A DNA stretch of 64,000 nt, taken from assembly GCA_963828405.1 (NCBI GenBank), contig CAWHEG010000012.1, positions 62,001-126,000 of the forward strand, in the 5' to 3' direction. The translations under genes and the position numbers were made by a program. The notes below the pieces were generated by a model, which had not been told where the DNA came from, did no database searches, and worked only from the letters and a program-made list of their open reading frames with translations. Origin of the DNA: JANMJD01 sp963828405 (GTDB taxonomy: Bacteria; Actinomycetota; Acidimicrobiia; Acidimicrobiales; Ilumatobacteraceae). This document shows, piece by piece, positions 41,542 to 49,487 of the stretch (positions are counted from its first letter, which is position 1; the number at the start of each line of letters is the position of its first letter).

Positions 41542-42347
41542 TTAGCTGCGCGGCCGTCGCGAATCGCCGACCGGGTCCCGCTGGCCACCCGGGCCGAAGA
41601 ACTCCGCCTTCTGGCGCTCGAGCCAGCCGAGCAGGATCGCCAGCGCACGCGGATCGTGACGCAGGCGGTGACCGGCCCCCGGGAGGATCCTCAGCGCCGC
41701 CGACCCATGAGCCTGGGCCAGTTGGCGGGCGTCGGAGACGGGCACCGATTCGTCGTCATCGCCATGGAGCACGAGCATCGGCCGAGGTGCGAACCTGGAT
41801 GCGGCGTCGACGGGGCGGAAGCGGCGGAACTCCCGGCTCCACTCGTCGAAGTGGGGCGGGAATCTCGATCCCCGGATGGCTCCGAGCTCGCGGGCGTGCT
41901 CGAGCAGCCGGCGGGGCTGCGACGCCCAATCGTCGAAGTCGGCCCGGGCTCCGAGCAACGCCACCCCCGCACGCGGGGATCGTCGGCCCCCACGCAGGTG
42001 GCCAGCGAACCGCCGGTGTGCGTGCCGACGAGCCACAGCCCGTCGGGAGCCGCCTCGTCGCGCAAGTGGTCCATCGCCGCGCGCAGGTCGTCGACCCACC
42101 CCTGGAGGGAGAAGTCGCCTTCGCTGTCGCCACACCCCCGGAACGTGAACGTCATGGCGACGAAGCCCAGTTGATTGGCGATGCGATCGATGAGCTCCGG
42201 AAAGGTGCCCGCCGATCGGCGGGCGTCGAGCGGGCCGACAGGCAGGCCATGGCAGACGACGACCCCCGGGAGCGGACCCTTCAGGCCGGCCGGCCTGGCC
42301 AGGTAGCGGTGCAGCTCGAGGCCGTCGGAGCGGAACGACCCGTTCAT
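41542..42347 (-). CDS. Alpha/beta hydrolase, frameshifted in this sequence
   Basis: The N-terminal part (MNGSFRSDGLELHRYLARP, then PGVVVCHGLPVG, TFTFRGCGDSEGDF, LWLVGTHTGGSLATCVGADDPRVRG) and the C-terminal part (VALLGARADFDDWASQPRR, LVLHGDDDESVPVSDA, LPGAGHRLRHDP) lie in two frames. One G missing from the G-run at 41965-41969 (C5 on the plus strand) explains the shift: six Gs give DPRVRGVALLGARADF. The nucleophile position in GTHTGG has Thr where Ser is usual, so hydrolytic activity is uncertain; the Asp (GDDDESVPV) and His (GAGHRL) are present. Predicted dienelactone-hydrolase/acyl-peptidase-like fold. Confidence 0.7.
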
Positions 42348-42370
42348 ACCGCCCGTCATCGTCGGGATGG

Positions 42371-42598
42371 TCAGGCCCTCGGCCGGCGGGCCCGGGGCGG
42401 GCGACGCCCGGCCACGGCGGGTCGGTACCCGCGGTTACGGGCCTCGGCCAGCGTGTCCGGCCCGAAGCACAACCCGACCTCGGCCCCGACGATCTCGTCG
42501 ATCACCGCCTCGTCGGCCCACGAGTCGAGGTCGTAGACGAGTTGCGTCCGCTTGTCACCGAGGAACCGGGTGTGTTCGAAGCGCGTCGGCCGATCCAT
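42371..42598 (-). CDS. Small conserved-looking protein of unknown function
   Basis: A 75-residue protein starting MDRPTRFEHTRFLGDKRTQLVYDLD with an acidic middle (DEAVIDEIVGAEVGL) and a basic Arg/Pro tail. The ordered N-terminal half and the good start position (ATG at 42598) suggest a real gene. I do not recognise a domain. It lies 24 bases from the hydrolase start on the same strand and follows a candidate structured RNA and hairpin upstream. Confidence 0.6.
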   Translation of the reverse strand: MDRPTRFEHTRFLGDKRTQLVYDLDSWADEAVIDEIVGAEVGLCFGPDTLAEARNRGYRPAVAGRRPPRARRPRA

Positions 42599-42659
42599 CG
42601 CCCAGATCATATTGCCCCTCACCGCCGGGTCCGCTTCCCGGCAACCGGACCCCCCGGAC

Positions 42660-42870
42660 GCGAAACACGGGGGCGCTGGACGCCCCCGTGTTCACGACTG
42701 TAAGAGACCGAACACCCACGTATTCGCTCGATGGGACAAGTTCCGAGCAGGGTGTCCAGCGGAGGCTGGCGGGAATTCGCCAGGCAGTCCAGCCACCGGC
42801 CTAACGGCCAGCCACCTCCAGAGTCCCACGACATTTTCCGTTCAGCTGGACCACCTCCTTTCTCTGGTGC
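42660..42870 (-). ncRNA. Candidate structured RNA complementary to the 16S rRNA 3' end
   Basis: The 326-base gap between two minus-strand genes (42599-42924) has no convincing protein gene but is highly structured. On the minus strand it begins with AGAAAGGAGGTGGTCC (42863-42848); the plus strand here, GCTGGACCACCTCCTTTCT (42845-42863), equals the well-known actinobacterial 16S 3' end except for one C for T, so the minus-strand RNA could pair over 19 bases (one G-U). Downstream are hairpins (42766-42783 and a competing one at 42756-42769) and a terminator-like 12-bp stem. A short frame VQLNGKCRGTLEVAGR ending at 42801 could instead be a leader peptide. The RNA assignment is inference. Confidence 0.4.
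42664..42692 (-). terminator. Terminator-like hairpin
   Basis: A perfect 12-bp inverted repeat (AACACGGGGGCG ... CGCCCCCGTGTT) with a five-base loop. On the minus strand the stem is followed by TTTCG, so it could end a minus-strand transcript coming from the region of 42870. No U-tract follows on the plus strand. Confidence 0.6.
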
Positions 42871-42924
42871 CACCAGTCAATCACATCCGCCGATGCCTGC
42901 CGAGTGATTTTCGCCGATCCGGTT

Positions 42925-43440
42925 TCAGGGTGGCGGAGGCAGCTCGGCGGCGGTCTCGGTGGCGTTCGGTCGGCCGAGTTGTCGGGGCTGCACCTCTTCG
43001 TCCTCGGCCGGCGGACCGATCGCCCCGATCTCGCCCAGGTAGGCCAGATGGCCGTCGACGATCGCCACCACGGCGACGTCGTCGACGTCGATGCCGTTCG
43101 TCTCGGCGACACCGATGAGGTAGCCGACTGCGTTGGTCTGTTCCATGACGACCGGGTGCTCGACGATGTCCTGACGCTGGTCGGCAGCATGATCGGGAAC
43201 CAGCCCGCGGGCGTGCAGCCAGTTGAGGTGGGCGCGCATCAGCGCCCACAACTCCTCGACGGTGACCCGCTGCTGGACATCGGGGGGCAGGCAGGCGGCG
43301 ACGTAGTCGACGGCCTGGGAGTCGAGGTAGACGGCGCGCGGGGCGATCGAGTCGAGCCGACGGGCCTCGCGCCCGATGGTCCCAGCGGCGACGGCGAAGA
43401 TCAGGATCCCGACCACGAGCACGACGAGCACGGGCACCAT
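42925..43440 (-). CDS. Single-pass membrane protein of unknown function
   Basis: A 171-residue protein with one N-terminal membrane helix (VPVLVVLVVGILIFAVAAGTI), followed by a soluble domain containing YLDSQAVDYVAACLPPDVQ, VTVEELWALMRAHLNWLHARG and VDDVAVVAIVDGHLAYLGEIGAIG, and a Pro/Glu-rich end. The middle looks ordered and the gene is likely real. I do not recognise a named domain. It starts 70 bases after the acyl-CoA dehydrogenase stop on the same strand. Confidence 0.65.
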   Translation of the reverse strand: MVPVLVVLVVGILIFAVAAGTIGREARRLDSIAPRAVYLDSQAVDYVAACLPPDVQQRVTVEELWALMRAHLNWLHARGLVPDHAADQRQDIVEHPVVMEQTNAVGYLIGVAETNGIDVDDVAVVAIVDGHLAYLGEIGAIGPPAEDEEVQPRQLGRPNATETAAELPPPP

Positions 43441-43510
43441 GACGCCGCAGGCTAGACGGCCCCGGCCGTCGCCGCGTCCCGGCGGCCGGCGAGGGGTGCG
43501 CCGGCAGGCG

Positions 43511-44626
43511 CTAGATGCCGATGCGTTGGGCGAGGAGCTCGCGATGGTAGGTCGGGTCGCCGAAGAGCAGCTCCGAGGACTTGGCCCGCTTGAAGTACAG
43601 GTGGGCCGGATGCTCCCAGGTGAACCCGATGCCGCCGTGGATCTGGATGTTCTCGGCGGTGGCGTGGAAGTAGGCCTCCGAGCAGTAGGCCTTGGCCAGC
43701 GAGGCCACCGACGCCAGCTCGTCGTTCATCTCCGAGGCGCACCACATGCCGTAGTAGGCGGCCGACTTGGCCGACTCGACCTCGAGCAGCATGTCGGCGC
43801 ACTTGTGCTTGATCGCCTGGAACGAGCCGATCGGGCGGCCGAACTGGACGCGGACCTTGGCGTACTCGACGGCCATGTCGAGCACCTTCTGCGCCCCGCC
43901 GACCTGCTCGGCGGCCAGGCCGATGGCGACGAGGTCGAGCACCTTGTCGAGCACGTTCCAGCCGTCGCCGTCGGTGCCGATGAGGGTGGCGGGCGTGTTG
44001 TCGAACTCGAGTCTGGCCTGCTTGCGGGTCTGGTCCATGGTGGCCAGCGCCGTGCGGGTGAGGCCGGCGGCGTCACCGGCGACCGTGAACAGCGAGACGC
44101 CGGCCGCCGTGCGGGCGGCGACGATGATCAGGTTGGCGGTGTGGCCGTCGAGCACGAACATCTTCGTGCCGGTCAACGTGTGGCCCCCGTCCGAGGAGGA
44201 GGCGGGCATCGTGATGCCGGCCTCGTCCCACTTGCCCGACGGCTCGGTGAAGGCCACGGTGGCGATCGTCTCGCCCGAGGCGATCCCGGGGAGGTGGGCC
44301 TGCTTGGCTGCCTCGTCACCGCAGTGGATCAGGGTGTTGGCGGCCAGCACGACCGTCGAGAAGAACGGGGCACACAGCAGGGAGCGGCCCATCTCCTCGA
44401 GCACGATGCCGAGCTCGACGTAGCTGTAGCCGGAGCCGCCGTACGCCTCGGGGATGTGCAGGCCCTGTAGACCCATCTGCTCGCCCATCTGCGACCACAC
44501 GGCGGGATCGAAGCCCGCCTCGGTCTCCATCTGCTCGCGCACCGCGGTTTCGGGCGACTTGGCGTCGAGGAAGGAGCGGACGGTCTTGCGGAGCTCTTCC
44601 TGCTCCTCGGTGAAGGCGAAGTTCAT
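43511..44626 (-). CDS. Acyl-CoA dehydrogenase family protein
   Basis: A 371-residue flavoprotein. It begins MNFAFTEEQEELRKTVRSFL; the middle domain has VAFTEPSGKWD; the C-terminal helical domain has YAKVRVQFGRPIGSFQAIKHKCADML and ends with AENIQIHGGIGFTWEHPAHLYFKRA, the FAD-pyrophosphate and catalytic-base segment. It oxidises an acyl-CoA at the alpha-beta bond; members of this subgroup in actinobacteria take part in fatty-acid, sterol or branched-chain degradation. An ATG nine bases upstream (44635) is possible. Its promoter would overlap the VapBC operator on the other strand. Confidence 0.9.
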   Translation of the reverse strand: MNFAFTEEQEELRKTVRSFLDAKSPETAVREQMETEAGFDPAVWSQMGEQMGLQGLHIPEAYGGSGYSYVELGIVLEEMGRSLLCAPFFSTVVLAANTLIHCGDEAAKQAHLPGIASGETIATVAFTEPSGKWDEAGITMPASSSDGGHTLTGTKMFVLDGHTANLIIVAARTAAGVSLFTVAGDAAGLTRTALATMDQTRKQARLEFDNTPATLIGTDGDGWNVLDKVLDLVAIGLAAEQVGGAQKVLDMAVEYAKVRVQFGRPIGSFQAIKHKCADMLLEVESAKSAAYYGMWCASEMNDELASVASLAKAYCSEAYFHATAENIQIHGGIGFTWEHPAHLYFKRAKSSELLFGDPTYHRELLAQRIGI

Positions 44627-44671
44627 GGGCGCCATTCTGTCGCCTGTCGGGGCACCTTCGCCACTCGGCAT

Positions 44672-44690
44672 GTGTACACGCGCGTACACT
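44672..44690 (+). promoter_or_regulatory. Operator and -10 box of the VapBC-type module
   Basis: GTGTAC and GTACAC form an inverted repeat separated by six bases (44672-44689). TACACT at 44685-44690 fits the TANNNT -10 pattern, and the ATG is six bases further, so the transcript may be leaderless and the palindrome would lie over the -10. Antitoxin autoregulation through such a palindrome is expected for the family; the site is inferred. Confidence 0.5.
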
Positions 44691-44696
44691 TACCGG

Positions 44697-44972
44697 ATGA
44701 CCGAGATCGGGATCCGCGAGCTGCGCACCACCCTGGCCACCGTCGTGCGGCGCGCCGAGGCCGGGCAGCGGACCGTGGTGAGCGTCGGGGGGAGACCCGT
44801 CGCCCAGCTCGGGCCGCTCGACGCGCCCGGCCAGGGGGCGACCTTCGTCGATCTCGTCGCCCGCGGATGGATCCAACCGCCCCGGCGGACCACGCCCGGG
44901 CGGGATCCCGACCCACTGGCCGTCTGGCGCGGGGCGCGCCTCGACCGCCTGCTGGCCGAGATCCGCGGCTGA
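44697..44972 (+). CDS. Type II antitoxin, Phd/YefM family
   Basis: A 91-residue antitoxin: MTEIGIRELRTTLATVVRRAEAGQRTVVSVGGRPVAQL (read as IRELRTTLATVVRRAEAG then VSVGGRPVAQL) is the Phd/YefM DNA-binding domain, and the rest (LVARGWIQPP ... LDRLLAEIRG) is the toxin-binding tail. It is followed after three bases by a PIN-domain toxin, so the pair is a VapBC module. The ATG sits just downstream of a palindrome that probably serves as its operator. Confidence 0.88.
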   Translation: MTEIGIRELRTTLATVVRRAEAGQRTVVSVGGRPVAQLGPLDAPGQGATFVDLVARGWIQPPRRTTPGRDPDPLAVWRGARLDRLLAEIRG

Positions 44973-44975
44973 CCG

Positions 44976-45380
44976 GTGACCGTCTACGTCGATGCCAGCG
45001 CGCTCGTCGCCCGACACATCGAAGGGCCCGGTCGGGCGGTCGCCCGGGCGGCGATGACCGCCGACGACCGCTGGTGCACCTCGGCGCTCGCCTTGATCGA
45101 GGCCCTCGTGCTCGTCGACCGGTTGACCGACGAACCGTCGGTGCGGGCCGAGCTCGAAGACCTGGTCCGGCTCGACTGGGACCGGTGCCACGTCGTCCCC
45201 GTCGACCAGCGCTGCCTCGACCGCGCCGGGGAGCTGGCCCGCACCCAGCCGCTGCGGCTGTCCGATGCCCTGCACCTCGCGGCGGCCGACCGCCTGCCCC
45301 GGCCCGTGCGGTTCCTGACCTTCGACCCCGGGCAGATTCCCGTCGCCCTCTCGCTCGACCTCGACGTCGTCTCGACCTGA
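44976..45380 (+). CDS. vapC: VapC-type PIN-domain ribonuclease toxin
   Basis: A 134-residue PIN domain. The acidic metal-binding residues are visible at D6 (VYVDASAL), E42 (ALIEAL), D97 (LSDALHLAAA) and D117 (FLTFDPGQ). VapC toxins cut specific tRNAs or rRNA. The GTG follows the antitoxin stop after three bases. All catalytic positions are present, so the toxin is probably functional. Confidence 0.9.
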   Translation: MTVYVDASALVARHIEGPGRAVARAAMTADDRWCTSALALIEALVLVDRLTDEPSVRAELEDLVRLDWDRCHVVPVDQRCLDRAGELARTQPLRLSDALHLAAADRLPRPVRFLTFDPGQIPVALSLDLDVVST

Positions 45381-45421
45381 GGCCGGCGTGGAGTGATTCC
45401 CCGGCGCGCGAACATGGGGCC

Positions 45422-45934
45422 ATGCCCGCTCCGAACCCGCGATCCGAACGTCCCGACATGGCCGTCTACGGCGTGCCCCACGACCTCGACGGGGTGCTGC
45501 CGTGGTCGTGGGCCGAGGAACGGCTCGTCGCCTGCCGCAACTACTGGGTCGTCACCGCCGACGCCGAGGCACGCCCCCACGCCATGCCGGTGTGGGGGAT
45601 CTGGGTGCCCGAGGAGCAGGTGTACCGCTTCTCGTGCGCGCCGACGGCCCGCAAGGCGCGCAACATCGCCGTCAATCCGCAGGTCTGCGTGGCGGTCGAC
45701 AGCACCGTGGAGTGCGTGTCGGTCGAGGGCCGGGCGTCCCCGGTCGCCGACCACGAGATGCTCGTCGAGACGGCCCGGATCTACTGCGAGAAGTACTGGC
45801 CGCCGGACAAACGGGAGGAGATGGCCGCCTTCCTGATCGGCCACGCCGTGTTCGAGATCACGCCCGTGCGGGCGTTCGGGATCATCGAGACGGAGGAGGA
45901 CTTCGCCCGGCGGGCGACCCGCTGGGTCTGGTGA
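45422..45934 (+). CDS. Pyridoxamine 5'-phosphate oxidase-family (FMN/F420-binding) protein
   Basis: A 170-residue split-barrel protein. The core YWVVTADAEARPHAMPVWGIWV followed by FSCAPTARKARNIAVNPQVCVAV (read as PHAMPVWGIW and RKARNIAVNP) is the PNPOx-like flavin-binding pattern, with VSVEGRASPV on the last strand. Such proteins in actinobacteria often use F420 or FMN to reduce small molecules. The substrate is unknown. The ATG at 45422 is preceded by only weak Shine-Dalgarno sequence. Confidence 0.82.
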   Translation: MPAPNPRSERPDMAVYGVPHDLDGVLPWSWAEERLVACRNYWVVTADAEARPHAMPVWGIWVPEEQVYRFSCAPTARKARNIAVNPQVCVAVDSTVECVSVEGRASPVADHEMLVETARIYCEKYWPPDKREEMAAFLIGHAVFEITPVRAFGIIETEEDFARRATRWVW

Positions 45935-45983
45935 GACCACGGGCCACGTGGTCACAGCGGCCGGCGGGTGCCAGACTGGATCG

Positions 45984-46598
45984 ATGACGACGCTGCACTG
46001 GGCCGACAGCCGCCTCGAGATCCACCGACTCGTGGTCGGGTCGTTCGACAACAACGTGTTCGTGCTCCGCTGCCGGGAGACCGGCGAGGCGGTGCTGATC
46101 GACGCCGCCAACGAACACGACAAGCTGCTCGAACTGTGCCGCCGGCTCGGTGTGCGCCGGGTGCTCGAGACCCACGGACACTGGGACCACATCCAGGCCG
46201 TCCCGGCGATGCGCGAGGCCGGCTACGAGGTGGCCGTCACCCAGCGCGACGCCCCGATGCTCGGCGAGATGGGCTACGACGCGTTCATCGACGACGCCGA
46301 GGTGATCGAGGTCGGTCGGCTGCGGCTGCACGCCATCCACAATCCCGGGCACACCCCGGGGTCCGTCTCGTTCAAGGTCGAGGGTGCGCCACTGCTGTTC
46401 ACCGGTGACACGCTGTTCCCGGGGGGCCCGGGGGCGACGCACTTCGAGGGCGGCGACTTCGCGGCGATCATCGACTCGATCGACAACAAGCTGTTCACCT
46501 TCCCGGCCGAGACGATCATCCTCCCCGGCCACGGCGTCGACTCGGCGATCGGCACCGAGCGCCCCCACCTGCAGGAGTGGATCGACCGGGGTAGCTGA
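45984..46598 (+). CDS. MBL-fold metallo-hydrolase
   Basis: A 204-residue metallo-beta-lactamase-fold enzyme of the glyoxalase II type. The metal motif H-x-H-x-D-H is seen as THGHWDHIQAV; further ligands are in HNPGHTPGS, FTGDTLFP and the C-terminal LPGHG. It probably hydrolyses a thioester or similar small substrate. The ATG at 45984 is used because the fold starts soon after (LEIHRLVVGSFDNNVFVL). Confidence 0.87.
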   Translation: MTTLHWADSRLEIHRLVVGSFDNNVFVLRCRETGEAVLIDAANEHDKLLELCRRLGVRRVLETHGHWDHIQAVPAMREAGYEVAVTQRDAPMLGEMGYDAFIDDAEVIEVGRLRLHAIHNPGHTPGSVSFKVEGAPLLFTGDTLFPGGPGATHFEGGDFAAIIDSIDNKLFTFPAETIILPGHGVDSAIGTERPHLQEWIDRGS

Positions 46599-46613
46599 GC
46601 GGGGCGGCGAGTG

Positions 46614-47015
46614 ATGCGCTACGACGAGCGGCCGACCGACCCGACGCCGATCCACACCGGGCAACTGCCGGCCACCCCCGTGCGTGACCGCAACATCCCG
46701 GCCACGGCATGGGTCGAGGCCCCTGGGGAGCTGCTCGGCCTCGGCCAGGACCTGCCCGGGCGGCCGACCGCCGAGTTCAAACGCCGGATCGGTACCTGGC
46801 TGCTGTGGCGGGCCGGGCCCGCCGTCGACGCCGACGCCCGGTACTGGGCCGCGGACGCCTCCGACCTGGGCCGCCAGACCACCTTCCGCCTGTTCGAGGA
46901 CGGCTCCGGCGTCGGAGTCGGGCCGTCGGGTGTCGAGCACCGGCGCTTCCGGGCCTGGAAGGAAGACCTGGCCGGCCGGCCCGCCGACCCCTCGGCCCCC
47001 GCCTCTGCCCGCTGA
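46614..47015 (+). CDS. Protein of unknown function
   Basis: A 133-residue protein. A Pro-rich start (YDERPTDPTPIHTGQLP) is followed by an ordered stretch (GTWLLWRAGPAVDADARYWAAD; RQTTFRLFEDGSGVGVGPSG; HRRFRAWKEDLAG). The regular codon use and position 15 bases after the MBL gene suggest a real gene in that operon. No domain is recognised. A GTG three bases earlier (46611) is possible. Confidence 0.6.
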   Translation: MRYDERPTDPTPIHTGQLPATPVRDRNIPATAWVEAPGELLGLGQDLPGRPTAEFKRRIGTWLLWRAGPAVDADARYWAADASDLGRQTTFRLFEDGSGVGVGPSGVEHRRFRAWKEDLAGRPADPSAPASAR

Positions 47016-47108
47016 GCGCCACCCGTCGGTTGGACCCCGGCACGGGCGGGCGGCGGCGAGGGGAGGCCCGGCCCGCCCGCGGGCCGCGGCGCCCGCTACG
47101 GTCGCGCC

Positions 47109-48566
47109 GTGCCGATCGTCTCCATCAGCCAGGCGCTGTCGGTCAAGGCGGCCGAGGACCCCGATCGCCCGGCCGTGACGTGCGGCGGGCGCAGCGTGAC
47201 CCGCGGTGAGCTCCACCGGCGCACCAACCGCCTGGCCCGCCAGTTCGCCGGACTCGGGGTCACCGCCGGCCGGTACGTGACGATCGCCCTGCCCAACTCC
47301 GTCGAGTTCTACGAGGCCGCCGTGGCGGCCTGGAAGCTCGGGGCGATCCCCCAGCCGGTCTCGCACCACCTGCCCGACCGGGAACGCCAGGCGATCGTCG
47401 AGCTGGCCGATCCGGCGCTGGTGATCGGCGCCGATCCGGCCGCCCATCCCGGCCACACCGTGCGGGCACAGCTCCCCGACGACGATCCGACGATCGACGA
47501 CGGTGACCTCCCCGACGTGATCGCCCCCTCCTGGAAGGCCCCGACGTCGGGTGGCTCGACCGGGCGGCCCAAGTTGATCGTCGCCGGCGACCCCGGCGTG
47601 GTGGACCTGGGCCAGCCGACCAACGGCGTGCGTGTCGACGGGGTGGTCGCCGTTCCCGGCCCGCTGTACCACAACGCGCCGTTCGCCTTCTCGAGCCAGG
47701 CGCTCTTCCAGGGCAACCATGTCACCGTCCTGCCCAGGTTCGACGCCGAGGCGACCCTCGCCATGGTCGAACGCCACCGGGCCGACTGGATCCTGCTCGT
47801 GCCGACGATGATGCTGCGCATCTGGCGCCTCCCGGCCGAGGTGCGCGAGCGCTACGACCTGTCGTCGCTGGCCACGGTCTGGCACATGGCGGCGCCCTGC
47901 CCGCCCTGGCTCAAGCAGGCCTGGATCGACTGGCTCGGCGGCGAGAAGATCTGGGAGCTGTACGCCGGCACCGAGTCCCAGGCCGTCACCATCATCCGCG
48001 GCGACGAATGGCTGGCCCACCGGGGCTCGGTCGGACGCTGCCTCGTCGGCGAGATGCGGATCCTCGATCCCGAGACGTTCGCCGAGCTCACCCGCGGGAC
48101 GGAGGGCGAGGTGTTCATGCGCTCCACCCGTGACCAACCGACGTACCGCTACCTGGGCGCCGAGGCGCGCTCCTCGCCCGACGGCTGGGAGAGCCTCGGC
48201 GACATGGGCCGGATCGACGAGGAGGGGTACGTCTACCTCGGCGACCGGCGGGCCGACATGATCCTCGCCGGCGGCGCCAACATCTACCCCGCCGAGGTCG
48301 AGGCGGCGATCGACGAGCATCCCGACGTCCGCTCGTGCGCCGTGATCGGTCTGCCCGACGACGACCTGGGCAGCCGGATCCACGCCATCGTGCAGGCCAC
48401 CGGACCGATCGACGCCGACCGGCTCCGGACGTTCCTCGCCGAACGACTCGTGCGCTACAAGATCCCGCGCACCTTCGAGTTCGTCGACGAACCCGTGCGC
48501 GACGACGCCGGCAAGGTGCGCCGGTCGGCGCTCGGCGCGGCCCGGCGGACCGCCGGGCCGGGCTGA
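47109..48566 (+). CDS. Acyl-CoA synthetase (AMP-forming)
   Basis: A 485-residue ANL-superfamily ligase that activates a carboxylic acid via an acyl-adenylate. The P-loop is APTSGGSTGRPK; ELYAGTESQ and SLGDMGRIDEEGYVYLGDRRADMI are the A5 and A7-A8 regions; the C-terminal lysine region RYKIPRTFEF with GKVRRSAL is present. The size and the segments GPLYHNAPF and GGANIYPAEVEAAI resemble bile-acid/steroid-type and medium-chain CoA ligases. Substrate not determinable. It is convergent with the cyclotransferase gene, three bases apart. Confidence 0.88.
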   Translation: MPIVSISQALSVKAAEDPDRPAVTCGGRSVTRGELHRRTNRLARQFAGLGVTAGRYVTIALPNSVEFYEAAVAAWKLGAIPQPVSHHLPDRERQAIVELADPALVIGADPAAHPGHTVRAQLPDDDPTIDDGDLPDVIAPSWKAPTSGGSTGRPKLIVAGDPGVVDLGQPTNGVRVDGVVAVPGPLYHNAPFAFSSQALFQGNHVTVLPRFDAEATLAMVERHRADWILLVPTMMLRIWRLPAEVRERYDLSSLATVWHMAAPCPPWLKQAWIDWLGGEKIWELYAGTESQAVTIIRGDEWLAHRGSVGRCLVGEMRILDPETFAELTRGTEGEVFMRSTRDQPTYRYLGAEARSSPDGWESLGDMGRIDEEGYVYLGDRRADMILAGGANIYPAEVEAAIDEHPDVRSCAVIGLPDDDLGSRIHAIVQATGPIDADRLRTFLAERLVRYKIPRTFEFVDEPVRDDAGKVRRSALGAARRTAGPG

Positions 48567-48569
48567 TCG

Positions 48570-49345
48570 TTACGCGGGCCGCTCGATCTCGTAGAGCACC
48601 GGCCACCGTTTGCCGGTCACGTACAGCGCACCGCTGATCGCGTCGTAGGCGATCCCGTTGGCCACGGCGTCGCCATCGGCGGCCGTCGCTGCGGGCCGCA
48701 GCGACGCGGTGTCGATCCATTCGCGGACGATGCCGGTCGAGGGGTCGATGACGGCGATGTCCGGGCTGTGCCAGACGTTGGCGTAGATCAGCCCGTCGAC
48801 GTGCTCGAGTTCGTTGAGCTCGTCGACGGCCACGCCGCCGTCGGTCACGGTGACCCGGTCGATCTCTGCGAAGGTGGTCGGGTCGAGCCGTCGCAGCTCG
48901 GGTGTCCCGTCGCTCATCACCAGGTGCTCGCCGTCGAAGGTCAGTCCCCAGCCCTCGCCCGGGTAGGTGAAGGTCGCCTCCGGCCGGAGGGTGGCCCGGT
49001 CGTAGACGTGGCCGATCCCCGAGGTCCAGGTGAGCTGCACCAGGCGGTCGCCGACCACGGCCAGGCCCTCGCCGAACTCCGTCGGAGCGAGCGCGCTCGA
49101 CGCCTCGACGGCGCCGGTGGCCAGTGTCGTGCGGCGGACCTCGGAACGCCCCGTCCCCCGGTGCTCTCGAACATCTCCCCGTCGGCGATCACCAGGCCCT
49201 GGGTGAACGCCCCGGCGTCGTGTGGGAACGTGGCCAGCACCACCGCCGGACGGCGGGGCGCCGGGCCGGCGGCGGGATCCGACGAGCAGGAGACCAGCAC
49301 GGTCAGGCACGCCCCGGCCAGGTGCAGTCCTCGGCGACGGTCCAC
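48570..49345 (-). CDS. Glutamine cyclotransferase-like lipoprotein, frameshifted in this sequence
   Basis: From the GTG at 49345 the protein begins MDRRRGLHLAGACLTVLVSC, a lipoprotein signal with the lipobox LVSC, then LATFPHDAGAFTQGLVIADGEMFESTGGRG. The rest (RSEVRRTTLATGAVEA, GEGLAVVGDRLVQLTW, YPGEGWGLTFDGEHLVMSDGT, DELNELEHVDGLIYANVW) is in another frame. One G missing from the runs at 49149-49152 or 49155-49159 restores ESTGGRGRSEVRR, the pattern expected in the plant-type glutaminyl cyclotransferase family (five-bladed propeller, forms N-terminal pyroglutamate). About 257 residues if repaired, a normal length. Likely a homopolymer error. Confidence 0.8.
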
Positions 49346-49487
49346 CGGGGCAGTCTTGCAGCTCGGTTTCCGCCGGGCCGGGCACGGCGAGCCGGCCGGA
49401 GCGAGCCAGGCACGGTCAGCCAGGCGCAGGCAGGGGGGTGACGACGGGGCCGAGTCCGTGTTGAATGGTGCCGTGTTGAACGGTGAC

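Noticed and set aside
42845..42863. A fragment of a 16S rRNA gene
   Set aside because: Only 19 bases match; the flanks have no rRNA similarity that I can see. Treated as a pairing site on the opposite strand instead.
42625..42870. Protein gene of about 80 codons on the minus strand (MSWDSGGGWPLG...)
   Set aside because: The ATG is too far (19 bases) from the strong ribosome-like site, the frame passes through the terminator-like stem, and the sequence has no ordered pattern.
45882..48383. Minus-strand open frame of 833 codons
   Set aside because: Runs antisense across the MBL, hypothetical and acyl-CoA synthetase genes; no recognisable domain and Arg/Gly/Val/Asp-biased composition.
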